From: Pseudomonas sp. GM74
GTDB taxonomy: Bacteria; Pseudomonadota; Gammaproteobacteria; Pseudomonadales; Pseudomonadaceae
DNA: 64,000 nucleotides
Assembly (NCBI RefSeq): GCF_000282455.1
Contig: NZ_AKJG01000049.1
Span: 22,455-86,454 of the forward strand
Direction of reading: 5' to 3'
Part shown: positions 36,070 through 44,805 of the stretch, in pieces
Layout of the letters: the number at the start of each line of letters is the position of its first letter
How positions within the stretch are numbered: position 1 is the first letter of the stretch
Made by a program: the position numbers and the translations under genes
The notes under the pieces: generated by a model
What the model saw: only the letters and a program-made list of their open reading frames with translations
Database searches by the model: none
Told to the model about the DNA's origin: nothing

Positions 36070-36603
36070 TCAGAAATGGATGTCCTTGGCCGGTATCACA
36101 TCGATCCGCGCCACGGAACCGGTCAGGCGCTTCAGGTCCTTGTTGTGCTCGGCGATGATGTCTTCGGCGGTCAGGTTGCCGTTGTCGACGGTGGAATGCG
36201 CATCGCCCGCCAGCACCACGTCGTAGCCCAGTTTCAAGGCCTGGCGCACGGTGGCGTTGACGCAATAGTCAGTCTGCAGGCCGCAGATGACCAGGCACTC
36301 GAAGTCCTCTTTCGGCAACAGTTTTTGCAGGTTGGTCTGGTAGAACGAATCCCCGGTGGTCTTGCGCACGCGGTGGTCCTTGGGTGAGGTCTCCAGCCCT
36401 TCGGCCAGTTGCCAGCCGGCAGCGCCATGGGCCAGCGGGCTGCCCGACTCTTCGTGCTGGATCAGCACCACCGGCACTCCCGTCTTGCGCGCCCGGGCAG
36501 ACAGGTCATTGATGGTGTTGATGACCCGTCCAATCTCGAAGCACTCATACTCACCGGAACACAAAGCCTGTTGGACGTCGATGATTAGCAACGCAGTGGC
36601 CAT
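36070..36603 (-). CDS. Isochorismatase-like cysteine hydrolase
   Basis: 177 residues. ALLIIDVQQALC gives the Asp of the Asp-Lys-Cys triad at about residue 9; FECLVICGLQTDYCVNATVRQA supplies the cis-peptide and nucleophile Cys near 113; RVRKTTGDSFYQT holds the likely Lys. Such proteins hydrolyse amides such as nicotinamide or carbamoylated substrates, or vinyl ethers. No operon partner; the next minus-strand gene downstream is none. Substrate unknown. Confidence 0.9.
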   Translation of the reverse strand: MATALLIIDVQQALCSGEYECFEIGRVINTINDLSARARKTGVPVVLIQHEESGSPLAHGAAGWQLAEGLETSPKDHRVRKTTGDSFYQTNLQKLLPKEDFECLVICGLQTDYCVNATVRQALKLGYDVVLAGDAHSTVDNGNLTAEDIIAEHNKDLKRLTGSVARIDVIPAKDIHF

Positions 36604-36672
36604 GATTTCCTTCCTTGAATTGTCGAGGGTTCAGGGGACGAACATAAGCCCGTCCCCCTCCGGACACAACCC

Positions 36673-38400
36673 TCAATAGCCCAGCGACAACCCGGTGTTA
36701 CGCCGTGGGTCGTTCGCCCCGTAGAATCGGTTCTTGCCTACCGGCTTGCCACCCAGCGATGGTGCGCCGACCAGGATCGCCGCCAGGTGGTTGGCATCCT
36801 GTGGACCGGCGAACTTGTGCCCCCAGCTTTCGAGGATTTTCACCGTATCCGGGCTGGTGGTGAAGGCTTCCAGGTTGGTTTCCTCCGGCAACCACTGCTG
36901 GTGGAAACGCGGTGCATCCACCGCTTCCTGGATGTTCATGCCGTAGTCGATCACGTTGAGCATGGTCAGCAAGGTCGCGGTGATGATGCGGCTGCCGCCC
37001 GGCGTACCGACCACCATTACCACTTTGCCGTCCTTGGTGACGATGGTCGGGCTCATGGACGACAGCGGCGCCTTGCCGGGCGCGATGGCGTTGGCCTCGC
37101 CCTGCACCAGACCGTACATGTTCGGTACGCCGATCTTCGAAGTGAAGTCGTCCATTTCATCGTTGAGGATGACCCCGGTCTTGCTCGCCATCACGCCGGC
37201 ACCGAACCAGTCGTTGAGGGTGTAGGTCACCGACACCGCGTTGCCCCACTTGTCGACGATGGAGTAATGGGTGGTGTTGTTGCCTTCATGGGGCGCTACA
37301 CCGGGTTTGAGCTCGCTGGATACCGCTGCTTTTTGTGGCTTGATCGCGTCGCGCAGCTTGGTCGCGTAGTTTTTATCCAGCAGGTGGGCAATCGGGTTCT
37401 TCACGAAGTCCGGGTCGCCCAGGTAGCTGTTGCGGTCCACATAGGCGTGGCGCATCGCCTCGATCTGATAGTGCATGCCCTGGGCCGAGTGATAGCCCAG
37501 GTCCTTCATCGGATAGCCTTCGAGGATGTTCATGATCTCGCAGATCACCACGCCGCCGGAGCTCGGTGGCGGTGCGGAAACCACGTGGTAGCCACGGTAG
37601 TCGCACTCGATGGGCGCCAGTTCACGGGTCTTGTATTTGTCGAGGTCGGCCTGGGTGATGATGCCCTTGTTGGCCTGGCTGGAGGTGACAATGGCGTCGG
37701 CCACCCAGCCTTTATAGAAACCGTCGGTGCCTTTCTCGGAGATCTCCCGCAAGGTCTTGCTCAGGTCCTTTTGCACCAGTTTCTGGCCGACTTGCATCGG
37801 CTCGCCATTGCTCAAGAAGATCGAGCCGGAATCCTTGATGTCCTTCTTGAACATGTCAGTGGCGTAGTCCAGCAGATCGACATCACCCTGTTCCAGCACG
37901 AAACCGTCTTCGGCCAGCTTGATCGCCGGGGCGATGATTTCCTTGCGCGGTTTGGTGCCGTACTTGGACAGCGCCAGTTCCATGCCCGAAACGGTGCCCG
38001 GCACGCCCACGGCCAGGTGGCCACGGGTACTCAGATCGGGAACGACGTTGCCCTCCTTGTCCAGGTACATGTTGGCGGTAGCGGCCAGCGGCGCTTTTTC
38101 ACGGAAGTCGAGGAAGGTCTTGCGCCCGTCCGCCAGTTGAATGGTCATGAAACCACCGCCGCCGAGGTTGCCTGCCGCGGGGTACACCACCGCCAGCGCA
38201 TAGCCGACCGCGACCGCCGCATCCACGGCGTTGCCGCCGTTCTTCAGTACATCCACGCCCACATGGCTGGCCAGGTGCTGGGCCGTGACCACCATGCCGT
38301 TTTCCCCGGTAGCCGGGGCCACGGAGGCGGCATGGGCGGTCAGGCAGCTGAGCGCCAACGAGGTCGCAATCAGCGATTTGGCAAAAGGTTCGTACTTCAT
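36673..38400 (-). CDS. ggt: Gamma-glutamyltransferase
   Basis: 575 residues. The ATG at 38400 begins a signal peptide (MKYEPFAKSLIATSLALSCL, cleavage near AHAA). The autocatalytic cleavage Thr lies in EGNNTTHYSIVDKWGNAVSV, dividing large and small subunits; GTPGGSRIITA is a family mark near the active site. Acts in the periplasm on gamma-glutamyl compounds such as glutathione. Confidence 0.94.
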   Translation of the reverse strand: MKYEPFAKSLIATSLALSCLTAHAASVAPATGENGMVVTAQHLASHVGVDVLKNGGNAVDAAVAVGYALAVVYPAAGNLGGGGFMTIQLADGRKTFLDFREKAPLAATANMYLDKEGNVVPDLSTRGHLAVGVPGTVSGMELALSKYGTKPRKEIIAPAIKLAEDGFVLEQGDVDLLDYATDMFKKDIKDSGSIFLSNGEPMQVGQKLVQKDLSKTLREISEKGTDGFYKGWVADAIVTSSQANKGIITQADLDKYKTRELAPIECDYRGYHVVSAPPPSSGGVVICEIMNILEGYPMKDLGYHSAQGMHYQIEAMRHAYVDRNSYLGDPDFVKNPIAHLLDKNYATKLRDAIKPQKAAVSSELKPGVAPHEGNNTTHYSIVDKWGNAVSVTYTLNDWFGAGVMASKTGVILNDEMDDFTSKIGVPNMYGLVQGEANAIAPGKAPLSSMSPTIVTKDGKVVMVVGTPGGSRIITATLLTMLNVIDYGMNIQEAVDAPRFHQQWLPEETNLEAFTTSPDTVKILESWGHKFAGPQDANHLAAILVGAPSLGGKPVGKNRFYGANDPRRNTGLSLGY

Positions 38401-38536
38401 GAGTCGGTCTCTTCTTGTCATTAAACAGGGGAACGTTTCAAAAGCCGTTGCCAAGTATGGTCGGGATTACGGTTTGCGCCTCCCCGTCGAGACAGTATCC
38501 TTAACGCCTGTTCAGCAATTTCGCGCGAGCCCTGGC

Positions 38537-39049
38537 ATGACCTATACCTGCACCACCGTGGCTTCACCCGTGGGCCAGTTGAAGCTGGTCGCGAACGGTT
38601 CACGACTGGCGGCCATCCTCTGGGAAAACGACAAACCCGGCCGGGTGCGCCTGGGGCCCATGAGCGAAGCGCCGGACAATCCGATTCTGGTGCGCACGGC
38701 TGCGCAATTGCGCGAATATTTTTCCGGCACCCGCGATCGCTTCGAACTGGATCTGGATTTTGCCGGCACGGAATTTCAGAAGAAGGTCTGGGCGGCGCTG
38801 CTGACCATCCCGTTCGGCGAGACCCGCAGCTACAGCCAGATCGCCGAACAGATCGGCAACCCGGCGGCGGTCAGGGCGGTGGGTGCGGCCAATGGCAAGA
38901 ACCCGATTTCGATCGTGGCGCCGTGCCATCGGGTGATTGGCGCGTCGGGCAAGCTCACCGGGTTTGCCGGTGGGCTTGAGGCGAAGGAGCTGTTGCTGAC
39001 GCTGGAGGGCGGGCAATGGCCCGGCACCGCGCGCCTGCCAGGCTTTTGA
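38537..39049 (+). CDS. ogt: Methylated-DNA-protein cysteine S-methyltransferase
   Basis: 170 residues. Active site SIVAPCHRVIGASGKLTGFA includes PCHRV with the acceptor Cys. FGETRSYSQIAEQIG is the DNA-binding helix region. Removes alkyl groups from O6-alkylguanine in a one-time reaction. Divergent from ggt, and its stop abuts the stop of nudK. Could equally be called ogt-type or adaB. Confidence 0.93.
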   Translation: MTYTCTTVASPVGQLKLVANGSRLAAILWENDKPGRVRLGPMSEAPDNPILVRTAAQLREYFSGTRDRFELDLDFAGTEFQKKVWAALLTIPFGETRSYSQIAEQIGNPAAVRAVGAANGKNPISIVAPCHRVIGASGKLTGFAGGLEAKELLLTLEGGQWPGTARLPGF

Positions 39050-39643
39050 TCATGCTTGGGCGAAGAGGTTTTTCATCGCCGCATACTGCAACAGCATGAT
39101 GGTCTTGGCGTCGCAGATTTCGCCGCGATAGAACGCTTCGAGCGCGTCGTCGAACGCCCACTCCAGCACTTCCAGCTCTTCGGTTTCCGCCTCCAGCCCG
39201 CCACCGTCGCTGACTTTCGACTTCGCGTCGTATTCGGCAATGAAGAAGTGCAGTTTTTCCGTCACCGAGCCGGGGCTCATGTACGCCTCGAAGACCTTCT
39301 GCACATGGTGCACGCGATAACCCGTCTCTTCCTCCGCTTCATCGCGGATGCGGTCTTCAGGCGCCGCGCCTTCCAGCAGCCCCGCCGCCACTTCGATCAA
39401 CAGGCCATCGTGGCCGTTGACGAACACCGGCAGGCGAAATTGCCGGGTCAGTACCACGGTTTTCTTTTCGCGGTTGTACAACAGAATCGCCGCGCCATTG
39501 CCTCGGTCGTAGACCTCCCGGACCTGGCGTTGCCACTCGCCGTTGTTGCGCTGGTAATCGAAGGTGATTTTCTTGAGCAGGTACCAGTCGTGGGACAACA
39601 CCTGAGACTCAAGGATGATGACCCGCTCGGCTGTGTTCGACAT
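39050..39643 (-). CDS. nudK: GDP-mannose pyrophosphatase-like Nudix hydrolase
   Basis: 197 residues. The opening VREVYDRGNGAAILLYN and VLTRQFRLPVFVNG closely follow E. coli NudK; the Nudix box is GLLEGAAPEDRIRDEAEEET followed by GY, where E and EE bind Mg. EAYMSPGSVTEKLHFFIAEY is another NudK mark. Hydrolyses GDP-mannose or similar sugar nucleotides. ATG at 39643 is chosen over the codon at 39679. Confidence 0.92.
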   Translation of the reverse strand: MSNTAERVIILESQVLSHDWYLLKKITFDYQRNNGEWQRQVREVYDRGNGAAILLYNREKKTVVLTRQFRLPVFVNGHDGLLIEVAAGLLEGAAPEDRIRDEAEEETGYRVHHVQKVFEAYMSPGSVTEKLHFFIAEYDAKSKVSDGGGLEAETEELEVLEWAFDDALEAFYRGEICDAKTIMLLQYAAMKNLFAQA

Positions 39644-39810
39644 GACAACGCGTCCTGTTATTTGTCTGAGGGTCCACATGTTAAGTCAAAACGGACAGCC
39701 CTTGCCTCCTCAGGCAAGTTGCGCGTTGGCGACGGTTCAACTTTTCCGCAGGATGGAACAATCGCTGCAACCGGGATAGGCTGCGGCTTCAATGCCATAT
39801 GGATATAGCC

Positions 39811-40236
39811 ATGAACCTGCGTATCGAACTGTCGCAAAACCCCACGGAAGAACAACGCCAGGCCATCCTCAAACCCTTGCGCGCCTACAACGGCTCGAAG
39901 GCCGAAGGTAACGTGCCTGAGCACATCGCCCTGCTGGTGCGCGACGACAACGACGAGATCCTCGGTGGCCTGCATGGCCGATTGTTTTACCAATGGTTGT
40001 ACATCGACTTGCTGGTGGTGCCGGAACAGGCTCGGGGACAGGGCCTGGGTTCGAAACTGATGCAGATGGCCGAAGACCTGGCGCGGGAGCGGCGCTGCGT
40101 CGGATTGTGGCTCGACACCTTTGAATTCCAGGCCCCGGAGTTCTACAAGAAATGCGGCTACAGCGAGATCGGGCACATTGCCGATTACCCGCCGGGCCAC
40201 AGGCACTTCTTCTTCCAGAAGCGCCTGATTTACTGA
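39811..40236 (+). CDS. GNAT family N-acetyltransferase
   Basis: 141 residues. Motif A is IDLLVVPEQARGQGLGSKLM with RGQGLG, then CVGLWLDTFEFQAPEFYKKC giving the acceptor-side motif. Start at ATG 39811 (MNLRIELSQN) rather than the ATG 12 bases upstream. Isolated gene, no SD strong enough to separate the two. Confidence 0.88.
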   Translation: MNLRIELSQNPTEEQRQAILKPLRAYNGSKAEGNVPEHIALLVRDDNDEILGGLHGRLFYQWLYIDLLVVPEQARGQGLGSKLMQMAEDLARERRCVGLWLDTFEFQAPEFYKKCGYSEIGHIADYPPGHRHFFFQKRLIY

Positions 40237-40253
40237 CTCGACACAAAAACCAA

Positions 40254-40283
40254 TGTGGGATCGCCGCACCGCCGCTCCCACAA
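40254..40283. repeat. Truncated REP containing ggatcgccgcacc
   Basis: tgtggg at 40254 and cccaca at 40277 flank ggatcgccgcaccgccgct, a short form in which the usual gagcgggcttgcc arm is missing. It lies between the GNAT gene and the convergent lipoprotein gene. Confidence 0.65.
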
Positions 40284-40308
40284 GGGTACTGCGTTAATTC
40301 ATCACTTC

Positions 40309-40659
40309 TTACAAACAAGTCGCCAACGCCGCCAACCGGCGTTTGGCCACAAAATCGTCCTTCTGTGCGTAGTAGCTCAACACCGTGCCCGAGGCATCGC
40401 TGGTCACGTCGACGAAGGACTCCGCCGAACGGGTGTAAACGGTCGTGCCGCCCTTCTCCCCTGGTTGCAGATAGGCAGCGGCATCGACGCCGAACACGGC
40501 CTCGTCCTGCCAGGAAAACTGCACGCACTGGGCGACGTCTTTTCCCGGTTTTTCCGAGTTCAGGGTCTTGTACGGGGCCTTGGTGCGGGCGTCGTTCATC
40601 GCCGAGCCGGCGCATCCGGCCAGCAACGTCACGGCCAGCGCCGCCATCAGAATTCGCAT
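40309..40659 (-). CDS. Small lipoprotein of unknown function
   Basis: 116 residues from the ATG at 40659; an in-frame GTG at 40668 is an alternative. The signal sequence MRILMAALAVTLLAGC gives lipobox LLAGC with Cys16, followed by AGSAMND. The mature part contains QCVQFSWQDEAVFGVDAAAY and TRSAESFVDV and ends in TCL. I do not recognise a family name. Confidence 0.75.
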   Translation of the reverse strand: MRILMAALAVTLLAGCAGSAMNDARTKAPYKTLNSEKPGKDVAQCVQFSWQDEAVFGVDAAAYLQPGEKGGTTVYTRSAESFVDVTSDASGTVLSYYAQKDDFVAKRRLAALATCL

Positions 40660-40807
40660 TGCATTCACTCATCGGGAAAAAGCGGACTTTATCACCCCGG
40701 CAGCCCGTATCGTTCTGCTTTACTGCATTTATACCGCGACAGCACGCAACGATTCGCGCACCCTGTCGCGCCAATAACGCCCCATCGCACCCCTGACTGG
40801 AAATCTG

Positions 40808-41056
40808 ATGACACCTAATGCCGAGTTCTACAAACCGAGCACTGAATATGCCGACAAGCTGATCAGCCAGATCGGTCAGACGCCCTCCTGGATCGCCAAG
40901 CGAATCGGCGTCACCGACAAGCGGATTCGCTACATCCTCGACGGCGAAAGAACCGTCAAAGGCGAAACCACGCCGATCCAGATGACCTACACCGAACAGT
41001 TTGCCCTCGAATGCCTGGCGGCAGCGGCCAAGGCCGGCAAGAAGCAATCCTCGTAA
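40808..41056 (+). CDS. Small HTH-type protein of unknown function
   Basis: 82 residues. TPSWIAKRIGVTDKRIRYIL resembles a Cro/CI-type helix-turn-helix, and the C-terminal ALECLAAAAKAGKKQSS is helical and basic. It is only 20 bases upstream of the DUF6388-like gene in the same direction. A role in DNA binding is inference. Confidence 0.65.
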   Translation: MTPNAEFYKPSTEYADKLISQIGQTPSWIAKRIGVTDKRIRYILDGERTVKGETTPIQMTYTEQFALECLAAAAKAGKKQSS

Positions 41057-41076
41057 TCCGTTCTCAAGGAGCGACC

Positions 41077-41406
41077 ATGGCGGCAACCGAACTGCAGCAT
41101 GAGCAAGCACTCAAGAGGTTTCTCGATGATCGCCCCGAGTTGCGCGAAGAACTCGACCACCTCAACCCGCTGTTGGCCCAGGCCAAGGGTGAAACGGCGG
41201 CTCAGTATCGCGAGGAGCGTCTGCACGAAGCGTTTGAAGCTGAAGCAGAACGCCAGCAGTTGTTCGCCTGGGAACTGACGTTGCAGTTAACCACCGCCAC
41301 GCCCCAGGACTACGAAGCGCAGCGCCTGGAAGTGCACCGGGAAGTGGCGGAAATGGCCGGCATGGACTGGCTGGAATATTGCGAGTTGAATGGGATAAAA
41401 CCCTAA
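41077..41406 (+). CDS. DUF6388-like protein
   Basis: 109 residues, all-helical, highly charged (RFLDDRPELREELDHLNPLL, LHEAFEAEAERQQLFAW) with the typical ending MDWLEYCELNGIKP. SD AAGGAG before the ATG at 41077. The family is common in Pseudomonas and has no known function. It follows the HTH-like gene by 20 bases. Confidence 0.75.
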   Translation: MAATELQHEQALKRFLDDRPELREELDHLNPLLAQAKGETAAQYREERLHEAFEAEAERQQLFAWELTLQLTTATPQDYEAQRLEVHREVAEMAGMDWLEYCELNGIKP

Positions 41407-41419
41407 GCACTGTTCAAGG

Positions 41420-42136
41420 ATGCCGTCGCCGATGCTACCCAACACCGCCAGGACCCACGCCAGCCCCGGTCACTTGCACACACAGAAATGGCGCGGGCGC
41501 ATAGGCCTGAGCCTGGTGGCCATGCTCTCGGTACTCGCCGGCATGACCGACGCCATCGGCTTCATGGCCAGCGGCGACTTCGTCTCGTTCATGAGCGGCA
41601 ATACCACCCGGATGGCGGTCGCCATCAGTGCCGGCGACCTTGGGTTGACCCTGCGCCTGGTGATCCTCGTCGCCACCTTCATCGTCGGCAACGCGCTGGG
41701 CATTATCGTCAGCCGCCTGGGCAGGCGCCGGGCCCTGCCCTTGTTGCTGTGCATTGCCGCCCTGCTGTGCGCCGCCGCGGCCTGGCCCTATGACGCGCAA
41801 CTGCCGGCCCTGCTGGCGGCGATCATCGCAATGGGCATGCTCAACGCCGCGGTGGAAGAAGTGAACGGCCTGCCGGTTGGCCTGACCTACGTCACCGGTG
41901 CCCTGTCGCGTTTCGGCCGCGGGCTGGGCCGCTGGATGCTCGGCGAGCGCCGTAACGGCTGGCGCGTGCAACTGATCCCCTGGACCGGCATGTTCGCTGG
42001 CGCGGTACTCGGTGCCGTGCTGGAACATCACCTGGGACTCAAGGCGTTGTTTGCCAGTGGCCTGCTGGCTGCCGCGCTCGGGGTATTGTCGTTGAAGATC
42101 CCGCGGCGTTGGCAGTTGGGGTATATGCCGCGCTGA
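41420..42136 (+). CDS. YoaK-family (DUF1275) membrane protein
   Basis: 238 residues with about six hydrophobic segments. AGMTDAIGFMASGDFVSFMS followed by GNTTRMAVAI is the DUF1275 mark, and GLPVGLTYVTGALSRFG is the second half-repeat. Proposed to be a transporter; substrate unknown. The start at 41420 is preferred by length; AAGG is close to it, and 41432 is possible. Confidence 0.88.
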   Translation: MPSPMLPNTARTHASPGHLHTQKWRGRIGLSLVAMLSVLAGMTDAIGFMASGDFVSFMSGNTTRMAVAISAGDLGLTLRLVILVATFIVGNALGIIVSRLGRRRALPLLLCIAALLCAAAAWPYDAQLPALLAAIIAMGMLNAAVEEVNGLPVGLTYVTGALSRFGRGLGRWMLGERRNGWRVQLIPWTGMFAGAVLGAVLEHHLGLKALFASGLLAAALGVLSLKIPRRWQLGYMPR

Positions 42137-42142
42137 GTCTTG

Positions 42143-42271
42143 TGTTGTCTGTGCGGGCCTCTTCGCGGGCAAGCCCGCTCCCACAGGTTTTGTGGTCATA
42201 CCGCAATCGTTGGCATGGCATAGATCACTGTGGGAGCGGGCTTGCCCGCGAAGAGGCCCGCACAGACAACA
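42143..42271. repeat. Perfect 44-base inverted repeat containing REPs
   Basis: 42143-42186 and 42228-42271 are exact reverse complements over 44 bases, longer than a usual REP match: tgttgtctgtgcgggcctct followed by the canonical REP. The 41-base loop region contains tgtggtcata. It follows the YoaK gene and precedes the tus operon, so it can stop or stabilise transcripts. Confidence 0.92.
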
Positions 42272-42334
42272 TCCATTTAGCCGCCCCGCCGATAAAGCTT
42301 TATCATGGCCGCAGTTTCGCTGATCGAGTGCACC

Positions 42335-42727
42335 ATGAAGTTCGCCATCGCCGTGTTTTGCGCCGCCCACGCGCCCTCCTCGCGCCGCGCCTTGCTGTTC
42401 GCCCAGGCCGCGCTCGCCGACGGGCACGAGATTGTCCGGCTGTTTTTCTATCAGGATGGCGTCTACAACGCGTCCGCCAGCGTGGTCACGCCCCAGGATG
42501 AACTGGATTTGCCCAAACAATGGCGCACCTTTGTCAGCGACCATCAACTTGATGGCGTGGTGTGCATTGCCGCCGCCCTGCGTCGTGGCGTGTTGAACGA
42601 AGAAGAAGCCAGGCGCTATCAGCGCGAGGCGGTAGCCGTCGGTGCGCCGTGGGAGTTGTCCGGCCTCGGCCAATTGCATGACGCCGCGCAGGGTGCCGAC
42701 CGTCTGATCTGTTTCGGAGGCGCATGA
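42335..42727 (+). CDS. tusD: Sulfurtransferase complex subunit TusD
   Basis: 130 residues of the DsrE/DsrF fold. C77 in DGVVCIAAALRRG is the catalytic Cys that takes sulfur from TusA and passes it to TusE for 2-thiouridine in tRNA. First of four overlapping or adjacent genes. ATG at 42335; an upstream frame to 42305 is not needed. Confidence 0.92.
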   Translation: MKFAIAVFCAAHAPSSRRALLFAQAALADGHEIVRLFFYQDGVYNASASVVTPQDELDLPKQWRTFVSDHQLDGVVCIAAALRRGVLNEEEARRYQREAVAVGAPWELSGLGQLHDAAQGADRLICFGGA

Positions 42728-42728
42728 C

Positions 42729-43091
42729 ATGGCCAAATCCATATTGATCATCAGCCGCCAGTCGCCATGGTCCGGCCCTGGCGCACGGGAAGCGCTGGAT
42801 ATCGTGCTGGCCGGCGGCGCCTTCGATCTGCCGATCGGCCTGTTGTTTCTCGATGACGGCGTGTTCCAGTTGGCCGCCGGTCAGAACGCCAAGGCCCTGC
42901 AACAGAAAGACCTGAGCGCCAACCTGCAAGCCCTGCCGATGTTCGGTGTCGAGGAGCTGTTCGCCTGTGGCGACAGTATCGCCCAGCGAGGCCTGGACCC
43001 CAGCGGCCTGTCGCTGCAAGAAGCCCAGGTGTTGGCCGCCCACGAAATCACCGCTCTCATTGACCGTTACGACCAGGTGATCACCCTCTGA
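42729..43091 (+). CDS. tusC: Sulfurtransferase complex subunit TusC
   Basis: 120 residues of the DsrF type: ILIISRQSPWSGPGAREALD, FDLPIGLLFLDDGVFQL and QEAQVLAAHEITALIDRYDQ. Forms the TusBCD hexamer with its neighbours. It starts one base after the tusD stop and its last base overlaps the tusB start. Confidence 0.92.
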   Translation: MAKSILIISRQSPWSGPGAREALDIVLAGGAFDLPIGLLFLDDGVFQLAAGQNAKALQQKDLSANLQALPMFGVEELFACGDSIAQRGLDPSGLSLQEAQVLAAHEITALIDRYDQVITL

Positions 43092-43384
43092 TGTCGACTT
43101 TGCATGTGTTGTCTCATTCCCCGTTCGGCGACGAACGCCTGACCAGTTGCCTGCGCGTGATCGGCGCCAACGACGGTTTGCTGCTGTCCGGTGATGCCGC
43201 CTATGCGTTGCAGCCAGGCACCGCGCCATTCACGACGCTCAGCGCACGCGGCCTGAAACTGTTCGTGCTGGCCGAAGACGCCCAGGCCCGCGCGCTTGCG
43301 GTTCCAGACTGGGCCAAGGCCATCGATTACCCGGCCTTCGTCGAACTGTCGATCCACTACGACAAGGTCAACTGCTGGCTATGA
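43091..43384 (+). CDS. tusB: Sulfurtransferase complex subunit TusB
   Basis: 97 residues of the DsrH type. LHVLSHSPFGDERLTSCLRV is the family start, and DGLLLSGDAAYAL is conserved. Overlaps tusE by 4 bases (ATGA), showing coupled translation in the tus operon. Confidence 0.9.
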   Translation: MSTLHVLSHSPFGDERLTSCLRVIGANDGLLLSGDAAYALQPGTAPFTTLSARGLKLFVLAEDAQARALAVPDWAKAIDYPAFVELSIHYDKVNCWL

Positions 43385-43716
43385 AAGCATTGACGGTCGG
43401 CGCCCGCGCCATCGAACTGGACAAGGACGGTTTCCTGGTCGAACTGAGTGACTGGTCCGCCGATGTGGCCAGTGCCCTGGCGGCTGCCGAAGACATCGAG
43501 TTGACGCCCGAACACTGGGAAGTCCTCGAACTGCTGCGCAGTTTCTACACCGAGTTCCAGCTGTCACCGGCCACCCGCCCGTTGATCAAGTACACCGCCC
43601 TGAAACTCGGCCCGGAAAAAGGCAACAGCCTGCACCTGAACCGACTGTTCAAAGGCACTCCCGCCAAACTCGCCGCGAAACTGGCGGGCCTGCCCAAACC
43701 GACGAATTGCTTATGA
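43381..43716 (+). CDS. tusE: TusE/DsrC-family sulfur carrier
   Basis: 111 residues. The penultimate Cys110 in PKPTNCL is the conserved sulfur-carrying residue at the C-terminus. DKDGFLVELSDWSADVASAL and LTPEHWEVLELLRSFYTEFQ are DsrC family blocks. Passes persulfide to MnmA. Overlaps both tusB and the next gene. Confidence 0.92.
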   Translation: MKALTVGARAIELDKDGFLVELSDWSADVASALAAAEDIELTPEHWEVLELLRSFYTEFQLSPATRPLIKYTALKLGPEKGNSLHLNRLFKGTPAKLAAKLAGLPKPTNCL

Positions 43717-44714
43717 CCGACTACCCAGCACTGACACTCGAAACGCCCGCCGAGCATCCGTTCGCCCAGTTCGTGCGGATCCTTGGCAAAGGCAAGCGCG
43801 GCGCCCGTGACCTGACCCGGGTCGAAGCCCGCGAAGCCATGGGCATGGTGCTCGATGAAAAGGTCGAGCAAACCCAGCTCGGCGCATTCCTGATGCTGTT
43901 GCGGCACAAGGAAGAAAGCGCGCAAGAGATGGCGGGCTTCACCGAAGCCTTGCGCGAACGCCTGAGTCCTCCGGCACTGGCGGTGGATCTGGACTGGCCG
44001 ACCTATGCCGGCAAGAAGCGGCACTTGCCCTGGTATTTACTGGCGGCCAAGTGCCTGGCGCAAAACGGCGTGCGGATTTTCATGCACGGTGGCGGCGCCC
44101 ACACGGCCGGTCGCTTGTACAGCGAGCAACTGCTGGGCGAATTGAACATCCCGCTGTGCCGCAACTGGCAACAGGTGGGTTCGGCGCTGGATAACGGCGG
44201 CCTGGCCTTCATGCCATTGATGGACTGGGCGCCACAGCTGCAACGCATGATCGACCTGCGCAACACCCTGGGCCTGCGTTCGCCGATCCACTCCCTGGCG
44301 CGGATTCTCAATCCGCTGGGCGCCCGTTGCGGCCTGCAGAGCATTTTCCACCCGGGCTATCAGGCGGTGCATCGCGATGCCAGCGGCCTGCTGGGTGACA
44401 CCGCCATTGTCGTCAAAGGCGATGGCGGCGAGATCGAGATCAACCCGGACGCCGACAGCCACCTGTACGGCACCACCGGGGGCGAGAGCTGGGACGAGGA
44501 ATGGCCGCAGTTGTCGGCGCAGCGTCACGTCAAACCGGCCTCGCTTGAGCCTGAACATTTGAAAGCGGTCTGGCGTGGCGATGTGGTCGACAGCTACCCG
44601 CAAATGGCCCTGATCTCGACCATGGCCCTGGCCCTGCGCGGCCTGGGACAGAGCCGCGAACAGGCCTTCGAAACCGCTGAAAAATACTGGGCCGCGCGGG
44701 ACAAATCGATTTAA
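43713..44714 (+). CDS. YbiB-like (glycosyltransferase/TrpD2-fold) nucleic acid-binding family protein
   Basis: 333 residues. Homologue of YbiB/anthranilate phosphoribosyltransferase-fold proteins: HPFAQFVRILGKGKRGARDL, VLDEKVEQTQLGAFLMLLR, FMHGGGAHTAGR and SIFHPGYQAVH. The TrpD GTGGD motif is altered (MHGGGAH), so it is not an anthranilate enzyme. E. coli YbiB binds DNA or RNA. It overlaps tusE by 4 bases; its link to tRNA thiolation is inferred from position. Confidence 0.85.
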   Translation: MTDYPALTLETPAEHPFAQFVRILGKGKRGARDLTRVEAREAMGMVLDEKVEQTQLGAFLMLLRHKEESAQEMAGFTEALRERLSPPALAVDLDWPTYAGKKRHLPWYLLAAKCLAQNGVRIFMHGGGAHTAGRLYSEQLLGELNIPLCRNWQQVGSALDNGGLAFMPLMDWAPQLQRMIDLRNTLGLRSPIHSLARILNPLGARCGLQSIFHPGYQAVHRDASGLLGDTAIVVKGDGGEIEINPDADSHLYGTTGGESWDEEWPQLSAQRHVKPASLEPEHLKAVWRGDVVDSYPQMALISTMALALRGLGQSREQAFETAEKYWAARDKSI

Positions 44715-44805
44715 TCGATCATTTGCGCCCGAACTTTGCGCTTTTTGTGCGAACTCATCGGAATAGACTCGACTCCATCGATTACGGGTTTCGGGAGTCT
44801 TGAAC

